Shown in pieces: positions 26,507 through 33,395 of a stretch of DNA of 64,000 nucleotides. A program made the translations under genes and the position numbers. The notes below the pieces were generated by a model. The model did not search any database. It was not told the DNA's origin and worked only from the letters and a program-made list of their open reading frames with translations. The stretch comes from Streptomyces sp. AC558_RSS880 (lineage in GTDB: Bacteria > Actinomycetota > Actinomycetes > Streptomycetales > Streptomycetaceae), in the NCBI RefSeq assembly GCF_019049255.1, contig NZ_JAGMUJ010000130.1, forward strand, positions 281,906 through 345,905, in the 5' to 3' direction. Positions within the stretch are counted from its first letter, which is position 1; each line of letters starts with the position of its first letter.

Positions 26507-26683
26507 GTGTCCGAGCGGGACGACCGCGAGAAACCCGAGACGGCCGTCGAGGAGGTGCTGCGCGAGGTCGAGGAGGCCGAGCGGCGCACCGGGGACCCCG
26601 CCGAGCGGCGCCGCCACCGGGGCGAGGCCGGGGACGCCATCACCCCGAACACCGAGGCGCAGGAGGAGTCCCGGGGCGACTAG
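26507..26683 (+). CDS. Small acidic protein, unknown
   Basis: A 58-residue charged, Glu/Arg-rich protein predicted helical in its first half and disordered afterwards. GTG 26507 has the strong site AAGGAGAG upstream, and it follows the Ppx-like gene by 29 bp, so it is probably in the same operon. Its stop codon TAG (26681-26683) lies within the CTAG target site of the mobile element that follows, so the insertion just spared the reading frame. No function can be inferred. Confidence 0.6.
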   Translation: MSERDDREKPETAVEEVLREVEEAERRTGDPAERRRHRGEAGDAITPNTEAQEESRGD

Positions 26684-26902
26684 GGGGTGTCGTTTGGATC
26701 AGGCCGACTCCAAGAAGCGGCGCCTTGCAGCCGAGCCGAGCGGGGTCTGGTGCCGTGCATCGCAAGGCGGAGGAGGGCGCCAGGGCGGAGCCCTGGCAAC
26801 CGATGACAACGCGGCGGTGGGGGTCCCTCCCGCGCGAGCGAAGCCGAGCGTGGGGGAGCGGTGCCAGGGCCCGTGACCCCGGCAAGATCCAAACGACACC
26901 CC
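26684..26902. mobile_element. MITE-like element, 219 bp, 17-bp perfect terminal inverted repeats, CTAG duplication
   Basis: The ends GGGGTGTCGTTTGGATC (26684-26700) and GATCCAAACGACACCCC (26886-26902) are perfect inverted copies. Both ends are flanked by CTAG (26680-26683 and 26903-26906), a four-base duplication of the YTAR kind made by IS5-family transposases. No transposase frame fits inside. Interior hairpins: CGCCTTGC/GCAAGGCG (26721-26728, 26762-26769) and GCCAGGGC-GGA-GCCCTGGC (26779-26797). It is therefore a non-autonomous element, probably mobilised by an IS5-like transposase elsewhere. Confidence 0.85.
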
Positions 26903-27201
26903 CTAGGTCCCGTCCGGCCGGTCCCCGGCCGCGGGAAGACGCTGTTCGTGACCGACCGGTGCCCGAAGGGTCCGTGCCGCGCGGACCGTCGGCTCCGCTC
27001 CGACCGCGTGAACGTGTGCGGGACGGCCCCCGCGATGTCCCCGGACCGTCGCGGGGGCGGCGAACGCGGCCGTCCGCGGACTCGGACGAGGACGCCCGGT
27101 CCCGGGCATCGTGCCGGTGGTACCGGGCGTGCGGTCCGTCCGGGTCCGCGGCACCGGGCGCCGTCGGAGGCGCCGGGAGGTGCTGCTCGGGCGAACCCGC
27201 C

Positions 27202-28368
27202 TCAGCCTTCCGTGTGGAAGACCACCTCCGGGTGTTCGACGGTCGGCCCGTCCAGCAGCTTCCGGTCCACGCCCTTCAGGTGCAGGTCGAAGAAGGCTGT
27301 CACATATGCGCGGGTGATCTCCTGCGACCGCTTGCCCGACAAGGGCTCCTCCGGCGGCAGGAGGCCGAGTTGGTCACCGAGGACGGGCACGTCCGTGAAC
27401 GTGAAGTGTCCCGCGCCGGTGACGTCGATCCAGCGCTTCCAGCCGTCGAGGAGCGGCCAGTCGCGTGTCCAGGAGCGGTCGCCGTCACCGGTGCCCAGCA
27501 TCATGAAGGGGCGCCCGCCCAGGCCCTCCGCCGGAACCGGTTCCATGAAGGAACCGTCCATGTTGGCCCCGGCGCGGACCCGCCGGTCACCCGCCATGGT
27601 CGTCGCGGCCGAGGCGCCGCCGATGGAGTGGCCGGCCATGCCGATCCTCGCGGGGTCGATCATGCGGGCGAACCGCCAGGCGGGGTGCCGGTCGACGAGC
27701 AGCCTGTCGAGGAGGAAGGACACGTCCTCGGCCCGGCCCCTGGGCACCACGCCGTACCCACCGGGGGCGATCTTCTCGCAGGCGACGCAGTTCAGGAGGC
27801 GCCCACCGGGAAAGGCCGTGCCGACCGACTCGTAGGCGTGGTCGACGGCGGCGACGACGTACCCCTGGCTGGCCAGTTCCTCGGCGAGCAGCGTCAGGGT
27901 GGAGCGGTTGACGGTGAATCCGGGCGACAGCACGACGAGCGGGTACTTCCCGCGTGCGGGCGGGGCGGCGGGGCGGGCGTGGGTGCGGGTGGCGCTGAGC
28001 GTCCCGGCGGACACCACGTCGGTCAGTTCCCGGTCGTCGATGAAGGCCTGGGCCTCGGCGGCGGTCATGTACGGAGCCGTCCGGCCGCCGCCGGGCCGTG
28101 CCGGGTAGTACATCGACACCATCAGCTCACGCGCCCCGGCCTCCGGCACCCAGGGATCGGGGCGGCTCCTGTCGACGAGGTGCAAGGTGTCACGGCCCAC
28201 CGCGTACGCCCCGGTGGGCGGTGGCAGTTCGAGGCGCACGCGGGCGGTCTCGGCGGCCGACGGCACCGCCGTGGACGCGGGTGATGCGGCTCCGGCCACG
28301 CCCGTGCCGAGGAGGGCGAGGGACAGACCGAGTAAAGCGGCGGCTGCGCCGCGAGGCAGATGATTCAT
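27202..28368 (-). CDS. Secreted alpha/beta hydrolase (PAF-acetylhydrolase-like)
   Basis: A 388-residue exported hydrolase. Residues 1-28 are a signal peptide (NHLPRGAAAALLGLSLALLG). The catalytic core shows VVLSPGFTVNR (oxyanion region), the nucleophile elbow AGHSIGGASA, and a His in TGAGHFTFTDV, which together resemble the plasma PAF-acetylhydrolase/isoform II family; an acidic residue near NMDGSFMEP may complete the triad. The start is ATG 28368; no clear ribosome site precedes it. The open frame upstream belongs to a decayed gene, not to this protein. The substrate is probably a lipid or polyester ester bond. Bases 26907-27201 after the gene contain no recognisable feature. Confidence 0.8.
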   Translation of the reverse strand: MNHLPRGAAAALLGLSLALLGTGVAGAASPASTAVPSAAETARVRLELPPPTGAYAVGRDTLHLVDRSRPDPWVPEAGARELMVSMYYPARPGGGRTAPYMTAAEAQAFIDDRELTDVVSAGTLSATRTHARPAAPPARGKYPLVVLSPGFTVNRSTLTLLAEELASQGYVVAAVDHAYESVGTAFPGGRLLNCVACEKIAPGGYGVVPRGRAEDVSFLLDRLLVDRHPAWRFARMIDPARIGMAGHSIGGASAATTMAGDRRVRAGANMDGSFMEPVPAEGLGGRPFMMLGTGDGDRSWTRDWPLLDGWKRWIDVTGAGHFTFTDVPVLGDQLGLLPPEEPLSGKRSQEITRAYVTAFFDLHLKGVDRKLLDGPTVEHPEVVFHTEG

Positions 28369-28619
28369 ACCGGTGAGGCTAGGCAGCGGCCCCCGCCCGG
28401 GACGTCCGTCCACGGCCTGAACGGTGTCGGCCCCCGGACGTACGCCGATCTCCGCCCGTGGACGGACACCGGAACGTCCGCGTCCCCCCGGGGTGCGAGC
28501 CCGCACGGCAGGAGCCCCGTGAGGCGGTAACGCCTCGTGAGGCCGGACGAGTTGTCGAGGAAGCCGTCGATCGAACCCGTCCGGGCCCGGGCAGGAACCC
28601 GCACCGGTCGAAGTCGACG

Positions 28620-29030
28620 CGGTCCTCCTCGGCGAACACGTACCAGGGCGATGACGTCGTGCCGGGCAGCCCAGGCCCTGCCTCCTCGGCCGTCCGGCGG
28701 TCGGAGCCCCGTCGGTGGTCCATGTCGGTCCGGGGCCGGGGCCCTGGTTCCCGTAGGTCCGCGCCTGACCGGGGATGGTGCAGCCGATGTCCTGCAGACC
28801 GCCGGTGATCTCGCTGATCACATGGTGCGCGCCGTCCTCGTTGCCGGTGACGACGACGCCCGCGACCCGGTCGCAGGCGACCGGCCGGCCGTCGTCGTCC
28901 GTCTCGGAGAGCATGGCGTCCCTCCGTTCCAGGACCCTCCCCCGGAGGGGGCACCCCCAGCGACCGACGACGGCTGTCCGAGCCGGGTCGGCGAGGCGAC
29001 GACGAGGATCTCGGACGCGAGGATCTTCTC
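28620..29030 (-). pseudogene. Wrecked NAD(P)H-dependent FMN reductase/flavodoxin-family gene
   Basis: Reading leftward, one frame gives ASEILVVASPTRLGQPSSVA, then after a 23-bp insert another frame gives VLERRDAMLSETDDDGRPV, RVAGVVVTGNEDGAHHVI, GLQDIGCTIPGQARTY and GPGPGP, and a third frame gives ARHDVIALVRV. Joined together these match the flavodoxin-fold NADPH-dependent FMN reductase family as I know it. The N-terminal part is missing: the match starts right beside an IS200/IS605-like end. At least two frameshifts and a truncation make it non-functional. Bases 28369-28619 show no further coding match. Confidence 0.7.
28936..28958. repeat. 23-bp palindromic insert that breaks the pseudogene frame
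   Basis: The segment is made of two overlapping hairpin arms: CCTCCCCCGGAGG and GGGGG-CA-CCCCC. It lies exactly between codons that encode SSVA and VLERRDAM of the flavodoxin-like pseudogene, replacing about two codons and shifting frame. Its composition resembles short GC palindromes often seen between Streptomyces genes. Confidence 0.5.
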
Positions 29031-29100
29031 CTGACGTCCTCCCTCTCCTCGAGGGAGAGGGATTCCAACCCTGCCGGGTTGAGGTTCACGGGCGCTCGAA
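29031..29100 (-). mobile_element. Remnant resembling the right end of an IS200/IS605-family element
   Basis: Read leftward, the segment runs GTGAACCTCAACCCGGCAGG, GTTGGAATCC, then a GA-rich stem and AGGACGTCA. Two adjacent hairpins are present: CAACCC-TGCC-GGGTTG (29066-29081) and CCCTCTCC-TCGAG-GGAGAGGG (29041-29061). I recall this arrangement, ending GGACGTCA, at the 3' ends of Streptomyces tnpB elements, where it overlaps the guide (omega) RNA. No tnpB frame remains. It abuts the truncated flavodoxin-like gene exactly. Memory-based, so moderate confidence. Confidence 0.45.
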
Positions 29101-29237
29101 CGGCCAGACATAGCCCCACCTGCTCGCTTTTCTCTCCGCGTCCGATCACACTCACCCGAACGAGCGTTCCACCCCCACGGGCGGCCCGCCGCCACGCGAA
29201 CGCGGATGTCCGTGGGCCGTCCGGGTACCCGGGGCGC

Positions 29238-30251
29238 ATGGAGCACACCCGTGAAGAACCCCGGCTGCCCGCACCGCGCGGCCCCCTGAGCAGCGCCGTC
29301 GAGGACCATCTGCGGGCCACCGGCCCGCTGCCGCCCGACGAGGAGATCGCCGCCGCCCCCGTGTACGGCGACGACTTCCAGCTCGCCCTGTACCTGTGCT
29401 ACGAGCTGCACTACCGCGGGTTCGCGGGCGTGGCGGCGGACCGCGAATGGGACCCGGAGCTGTTGCGCGTCCGCGCCGCCCTGGAGGACCGCTTCCTCAC
29501 CGCGCTCCGCGCGGACGCCCGGCGGCACGACGGCGTCGAGGAGGCGCTCGCCGACATCCTGGTGGAACCGGTGGACGGCACGGGCGTCAGCCACTTCCTG
29601 CGCGACAAGGGCGAGCTGTGGCACATGCGCGAGTACGCCGCCCAGCGGTCCCTGTACCACCTGAAGGAGGCCGACCCGCACGCGTGGGTGCTCCCCCGGT
29701 TGTGGGGGCGGGCCAAGGCGGCGATGGCGGCGGTCGAGTTCGACGAGTACGGCGGTGGCCGCGCCGACCGGGTGCACGCCCGTCTCTTCGCCGACCTGAT
29801 GACGGACCTGGGCCTGGACACGACGTACGGCCGTTACCTCGACGCGGCCTGCGCCGAGCTGCTCGTGACGGTGAACCTGATGTCCCTCTTCGGGCTGCAC
29901 CGCTCCCTCAGGGGCGCGCTGGTGGGCCACTTCGCGACGGTCGAGATCACCTCGTCGCCCGGCTCGCGGCGGCTCGCCGAGGCGATGCGCCGCACGGGCG
30001 CGGGGCCCGCCGCCGAGCACTTCTACGACGAGCACGTGGAGGCGGACGCGGTGCACGAGCAGGTGGTGCGCCACGAGGTCGTCGCCGGTCTGCTGGAGGT
30101 GGAGCCGCACCTCGCGGCGGACATCGCCTTCGGTGTCGACGCCACCGTGTTCGCCGAGGACCGCCTCGGCGACCGGCTGCTCGCGGACTGGAGCGCCGGC
30201 CGGTCGTCGCTGCGCACTCCCCTGTCCCAGGAGTTCACTCATGCTTCTTGA
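29238..30251 (+). CDS. Iron-containing redox enzyme (haem-oxygenase-like diiron oxidase family)
   Basis: A 337-residue all-helical protein of the Haem_oxygenase_2/HDO superfamily, members of which use a dinuclear iron centre to activate O2 (for example UndA, SznF). Candidate ligands lie in YLCYELHYRGF, LWHMREYAAQRSLYHLKE, AKAAMAAVEFDEYGGG and the distal HFYDEHVEADAVHEQVVRH, giving the E/H...E...H/D...H pattern. The reaction and substrate are not predictable. ATG 29238 is the first good start; 29101-29237 is relatively AT-rich and probably holds the promoter. It overlaps the next gene by 11 bp and forms a three-gene operon with a methyltransferase and a CDGSH protein. Confidence 0.8.
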   Translation: MEHTREEPRLPAPRGPLSSAVEDHLRATGPLPPDEEIAAAPVYGDDFQLALYLCYELHYRGFAGVAADREWDPELLRVRAALEDRFLTALRADARRHDGVEEALADILVEPVDGTGVSHFLRDKGELWHMREYAAQRSLYHLKEADPHAWVLPRLWGRAKAAMAAVEFDEYGGGRADRVHARLFADLMTDLGLDTTYGRYLDAACAELLVTVNLMSLFGLHRSLRGALVGHFATVEITSSPGSRRLAEAMRRTGAGPAAEHFYDEHVEADAVHEQVVRHEVVAGLLEVEPHLAADIAFGVDATVFAEDRLGDRLLADWSAGRSSLRTPLSQEFTHAS

Positions 30252-30927
30252 CGGCGGGGGTACTCGGCGGTCCGTGAGTCCACTGGCGCCACCGGGCGTG
30301 TACGCCCCTCAGGAGGACACCGAGTTGCTGGCCGGTGCCCTGTCCGACGAGCCCGTCCCTCCGGGCGCGGACGTTCTCGACGTGGGAACGGGATCCGGCG
30401 CGCTGGCGGTCGGGGCCGCCCGGCGCGGCTGCCGGGTGACCGCGGTCGACGTCTCGTGGCGGGCGGTGTGCGCGGCGCGGTTGAACGCGCTGCGGGCCGG
30501 CGTGCCGGTCCGGGTCCGGCGCGGCAACCTGTTCGCGCCGGTGCGGGGCGAGTCGTTCGACCTGATCCTCGCCAATCCGCCGTACGTTCCGGCGCCCGGC
30601 GGCGGCTCGCTGCCGCGGGGTGCGGCCCGGGCCTGGGACGCGGGCGGTGACGGACGGCTCGTCCTGGACCGGATCTGCCGGGAGGCGCCCGCGCTGCTGC
30701 GGCCGGGCGGCGTCCTGCTGCTGGTGCAGTCGGCGCTCAGCGACCCCGGGCTGACGATCGGACAACTGCGGGCGGCCGGGATGAAGGCCGCGGTGATCCG
30801 GCGCCGGCGCATCGCCTTCGGCCCGGTGGTACGGGGCAGGGAGCGCTGGCTGCGGGAGCGGGGGCTGCTGTCCGGGACCGAGGACAAGGAAGAGCTGGTG
30901 GTGATCCGTGCCGAACTCCCCGTCTGA
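30241..30927 (+). CDS. HemK2/MTQ2-family methyltransferase
   Basis: A 228-residue class I methyltransferase. Motif I is VLDVGTGSGALAV, and the diagnostic NPPY motif (LILANPPYVP) marks enzymes that methylate amide or amine nitrogen, as in PrmC (glutamine of release factors) and MTQ2. It lacks the N-terminal release-factor-binding domain of PrmC. ATG 30241 has AGGAG upstream, lies inside the end of the diiron gene and ends inside the CDGSH gene, so translation is coupled. The target may be a protein or a small molecule; the operon context with two iron proteins is suggestive but not decisive. Confidence 0.85.
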   Translation: MLLDGGGTRRSVSPLAPPGVYAPQEDTELLAGALSDEPVPPGADVLDVGTGSGALAVGAARRGCRVTAVDVSWRAVCAARLNALRAGVPVRVRRGNLFAPVRGESFDLILANPPYVPAPGGGSLPRGAARAWDAGGDGRLVLDRICREAPALLRPGGVLLLVQSALSDPGLTIGQLRAAGMKAAVIRRRRIAFGPVVRGRERWLRERGLLSGTEDKEELVVIRAELPV

Positions 30928-31105
30928 CACCCCGCGCCGCGTCACCGTCCGGCGCAAGGGGCCGCTGCTGGTGGAGGGCCCGGTGGAGGTTGAGCTGGAG
31001 GACGGCACGGTCGTCGCCTCCGACCGCTTCCGGGTGGCCCTGTGCACCTGCCGCCGCAGCCGGCGGTATCCGTGGTGCGACACCAGCCACCGGGACCGGG
31101 CCTGA
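30908..31105 (+). CDS. CDGSH-type [2Fe-2S] protein
   Basis: A 65-residue protein carrying one CDGSH-type cluster site: CTCRRSRRYPWCDTSH supplies Cys, Cys, Cys and His in the spacing C-x-C...C-x3-H, with Thr in place of the usual Gly of CDGSH. Such proteins bind a labile, redox-active [2Fe-2S] cluster and may pass electrons. GTG 30908 overlaps the methyltransferase by 20 bp. It is the last gene of the diiron-methyltransferase operon and could reduce the diiron enzyme; that partnership is inference. Confidence 0.88.
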   Translation: MPNSPSDTPRRVTVRRKGPLLVEGPVEVELEDGTVVASDRFRVALCTCRRSRRYPWCDTSHRDRA

Positions 31106-31131
31106 GCCTCCGGGCTCCGTGAGCGAGGCCC

Positions 31132-31170
31132 GGAGGCCGGCGGGCGGCCCCACTCCGCCCGCCGGCCTCC
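31132..31170 (+). terminator. Terminator after the CDGSH gene
   Basis: GGAGGCCGGCGGGCGG (31132-31147) and CCGCCCGCCGGCCTCC (31155-31170) form a perfect 16-pair stem with a seven-base loop, followed by TT. It lies 27 bases beyond the CDGSH stop. Confidence 0.8.
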
Positions 31171-31175
31171 TTGCG

Positions 31176-31256
31176 CGGGATCGCACGTTCCGCGAGAGGG
31201 CCGGTACTCCCCAGTCCGCCGGCCGCCGCGCGGTCACGGGAAACCGTGCGATCCCG
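31176..31256 (-). terminator. Long-range inverted repeat and GAAA hairpin after the inhibitor gene
   Basis: CGGGATCGCACG (31176-31187) is perfectly complementary to CGTGCGATCCCG (31245-31256), and inside lies CACGG-GAAA-CCGTG (31235-31248). The element starts four bases past the inhibitor stop on that strand and probably terminates its transcript. Confidence 0.5.
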
Positions 31257-31259
31257 GTC

Positions 31260-31694
31260 TCAGAACGCGAAGACGCTCGAACCGTGAGCGTTCATCACGC
31301 ACGCGTTGGAGAAGATCCGCTCGTAGGAGACGCGCTGTCCCTGCCACACCCCGTCGACGGTGACGAACACCGGGTCGTACTGCTTGGTGCAGAAGACGCC
31401 CTCTCTCATCGTCAGGGCGTCGAGGTCACCGCTGACGCGGTCCATCTCCGCACAGGCGTCCCCCGCGGCCGGGTGGGTGCCCGAGGGGCCCGGGGCACAG
31501 GTCAGGGTGACCGCGCGTTCCGGCGTGACGGTCGCCGCGCTGTCGCCGTGGCCCAGGGTGAGCACCAGGGCCGAGGGGGCGTAGAGCGCGGACGGGTCGG
31601 TTCCCTGAGCGGCCAGCGCCGCCCCGGACAGGGGTGCGCAGACGGCTGCGGCCGTGAGGCCGAGGGTGGTGGCCCAGCGCGCGGTGTTCCGCAT
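31260..31694 (-). CDS. ssi: Streptomyces subtilisin inhibitor (SSI) family protein
   Basis: A 144-residue secreted protease inhibitor. ATG 31694 (MRNTARW) is chosen over ATG 31703 because the site GGAAGG touches the latter but is nine bases from the former. A signal peptide of about 30 residues is followed by the SSI domain with four Cys forming two disulphides. The reactive-site loop reads CTKQYDPV; by alignment with SSI (CPMVYDPV) the P1 residue is Lys, predicting inhibition of trypsin-like rather than subtilisin-like proteases. Thr at P2 and Gln at P1' are unusual. It is convergent with the CDGSH operon. Confidence 0.9.
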   Translation of the reverse strand: MRNTARWATTLGLTAAAVCAPLSGAALAAQGTDPSALYAPSALVLTLGHGDSAATVTPERAVTLTCAPGPSGTHPAAGDACAEMDRVSGDLDALTMREGVFCTKQYDPVFVTVDGVWQGQRVSYERIFSNACVMNAHGSSVFAF

Positions 31695-32018
31695 TGTGTG
31701 CATCCTTCCGCTCGTGTCGACGAGTCGCCGGCTCGTGCTCGGTCGGTGCCGAACCGGCGTGCCGGAGTCTGCCGAGTCCGCGCCGGAACTTCACATCGGG
31801 CATGCGGATTTCGGTAACCTTGCGTATTGAATCAGTGGCGTGAAGTCACGGAAGGTGTGGGGTGCCGCCCTGTAACCGCACGGACTCCGAGCACGCGAAG
31901 TGGCCAGATGGCCGGAATGCGGCTGCTCGTTAATCGGCCTGAAACATTCCGATTCCGCTCTCGGCAGACCGTTCCGCGACGCCTTGTGTTCATGGACAGG
32001 GCGAGTAATCGTCATTAC
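31695..32018. other. 324-bp divergent intergenic region, AT-rich
   Basis: No gene seen. It contains the promoters of the inhibitor (left) and the hypothetical gene (right). Bases 31795-32010 are clearly less GC-rich than the surroundings (ATTTCGGTAACC, TATTGAATC, TTAATCGGCC). Confidence 0.4.
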
Positions 32019-32026
32019 ATGATTAC
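32005..32026 (+). promoter_or_regulatory. Mutually exclusive hairpins over the start codon
   Basis: GTAAT (32005-32009) can pair with ATTAC (32014-32018) across a CGTC loop, or GTAATC (32005-32010) with GATTAC (32021-32026), enclosing the ATG at 32019. Only one can form at a time. The same spacing could alternatively be a protein-binding site. Confidence 0.3.
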
Positions 32027-32576
32027 GGCAGAGCAGCGAGAGCAACTGCGGGGCTGGTTCACCGGCCGGATCCCCGACGGTCTCTTCGAGGAGCTGACCG
32101 AGGTCACGGTCGACCGCGAGGAGATCACCGTCATCGGCCGCATTCCCGGCCCCCGGCCGGCGGAGGGCGCCTCGCCGGCCGAACGGGAGGCGGCGGTCGA
32201 GGGCCGCGTCCAGGAGTTCCGGGAACGCACCCGGGACGACCGGATCGCGGTCGCCCGGGACGCCGAGCACCGCTTCGGCAGGAAGGTGTCCTGGGGCGTG
32301 GAGTGCGACGGGCGCCGCGCCCTCTTCACGCATGTGGCCGCGCCCGTCATGACCCGGCTGCGCCAGCCGGAGCGGCAGGTCCTCGACACCCTCATCGCGG
32401 GCGGGGTGGCCCGCAGCCGCAGCGAGGCGCTGGCCTGGTGCGTGCGTCTGGTCCAGCGGCACACCGACGACTGGCTCACCGAGCTGCGCGAGTCGCTGGA
32501 ACACGTCCAGCGGGTGCGGGGCCGGGGGCCGGACAACGAGCCGGAGGAGGCGGAGCCCGGCGCCGACGGCGGGTGA
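32019..32576 (+). CDS. Hypothetical protein with N-terminal low-similarity domain and RHH-like C-terminal helices
   Basis: A 185-residue soluble protein I do not recognise. Residues 1-110 are mixed alpha/beta and acidic (GLFEELTEVTVDREEITVIGR). Residues about 120-165 (QPERQVLDTLIAGGVARSRSEALAWCVRLVQRH) look like the helix pattern of ribbon-helix-helix or antitoxin-like proteins. The start could be ATG 32019 or the in-frame ATG 31992; neither has a good ribosome site, and 32019 sits within a hairpin. It is followed after 35 bp by the hydrolase gene. Function unknown. Confidence 0.6.
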   Translation: MITAEQREQLRGWFTGRIPDGLFEELTEVTVDREEITVIGRIPGPRPAEGASPAEREAAVEGRVQEFRERTRDDRIAVARDAEHRFGRKVSWGVECDGRRALFTHVAAPVMTRLRQPERQVLDTLIAGGVARSRSEALAWCVRLVQRHTDDWLTELRESLEHVQRVRGRGPDNEPEEAEPGADGG

Positions 32577-32611
32577 ACGGCGTTGTCAGTGGCGTTCGTT
32601 ACGGTGCGGGC

Positions 32612-33307
32612 ATGACTCGATTCATCTTGGTGGCCGGCGCCTGGCTCGGGGCGTGGGCGTGGGACGAGGTGGCGGCCGAACTGCGCGCGGGCGGGCACGA
32701 GGCGCATCCCCTGACGCTGTCCGGGCTCGCGGAGAGGCAGGGGGTGCCGGCGGGGCAGCAGACCCATGTCCAGGACATCGTGGACGAGGTGGGGCGGCTC
32801 GACCTGCGGGACGTCGTCCTCGTGGGACACAGCTACTCCGGCGTGCCGGTCGGCCAGGCGGCCGAGCGGATCGGCGAGCGGCTGCGGCGCGTGGTGTTCG
32901 TCGACGCGAACGTGCCCGTGGACGGGGAGTCGTTCCTGTACGGCTGGCCGAGCGACGGCGTCCGACGGGCGATCGACGCCCATGGCGGGTTCTGGCCGCC
33001 CCTGGAGGCCGGCGACTGCGCGGGCCAGGGCCTGACGGACGAACAGACGGCCCGGTTCACCGCCGGATCGACCCCGCACCCGGGCGCCACGCTCACCGAA
33101 CCGGCCGTGCTGGAGCGGCCGCTCGGCGAGCTGCCGGCGACGTACGTCAAGTGCCTGCTGGACGGGGAGGAGCCGCTGCCGTCCGTGGCGGAGGCGCTGA
33201 AGAGCGAGAACTGGGAGCTGGTGACGATGGACACCGGGCACTGGCCGATGTTCTCCCGGCCGCGCGAACTGGCCCGGGTCCTGCGGGCGGCGGCCGCCGC
33301 CCGCTGA
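32612..33307 (+). CDS. Alpha/beta hydrolase (methylesterase-like)
   Basis: A 231-residue cytoplasmic hydrolase. The order matches the salicylate/acetone-cyanohydrin-type esterase group: oxyanion region FILVAGAWLGAWAW, nucleophile elbow VLVGHSYSGVP with Ser, acidic residue after VVFVDANVP and His in TMDTGHWPMFSRP. No signal peptide. The substrate is unknown; relatives hydrolyse small esters. ATG 32612 is the natural start, with no strong ribosome site. It may be co-transcribed with the preceding hypothetical gene and the lactate monooxygenase-like gene. Confidence 0.82.
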   Translation: MTRFILVAGAWLGAWAWDEVAAELRAGGHEAHPLTLSGLAERQGVPAGQQTHVQDIVDEVGRLDLRDVVLVGHSYSGVPVGQAAERIGERLRRVVFVDANVPVDGESFLYGWPSDGVRRAIDAHGGFWPPLEAGDCAGQGLTDEQTARFTAGSTPHPGATLTEPAVLERPLGELPATYVKCLLDGEEPLPSVAEALKSENWELVTMDTGHWPMFSRPRELARVLRAAAAAR

Positions 33308-33395
33308 TCCACGGCCGCCCGGCGCTGGACGCGCCCCGCGCATACCGGCCAGTATGCCCCGGGACGACGTGGCTCGAGGAGACGAGGCGGGGCGG

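Noticed and set aside
28818..30242. 474-codon open frame on the - strand
   Set aside because: Mostly antisense to the diiron-type gene; only its last 25 codons are meaningful, as part of the flavodoxin-like pseudogene.
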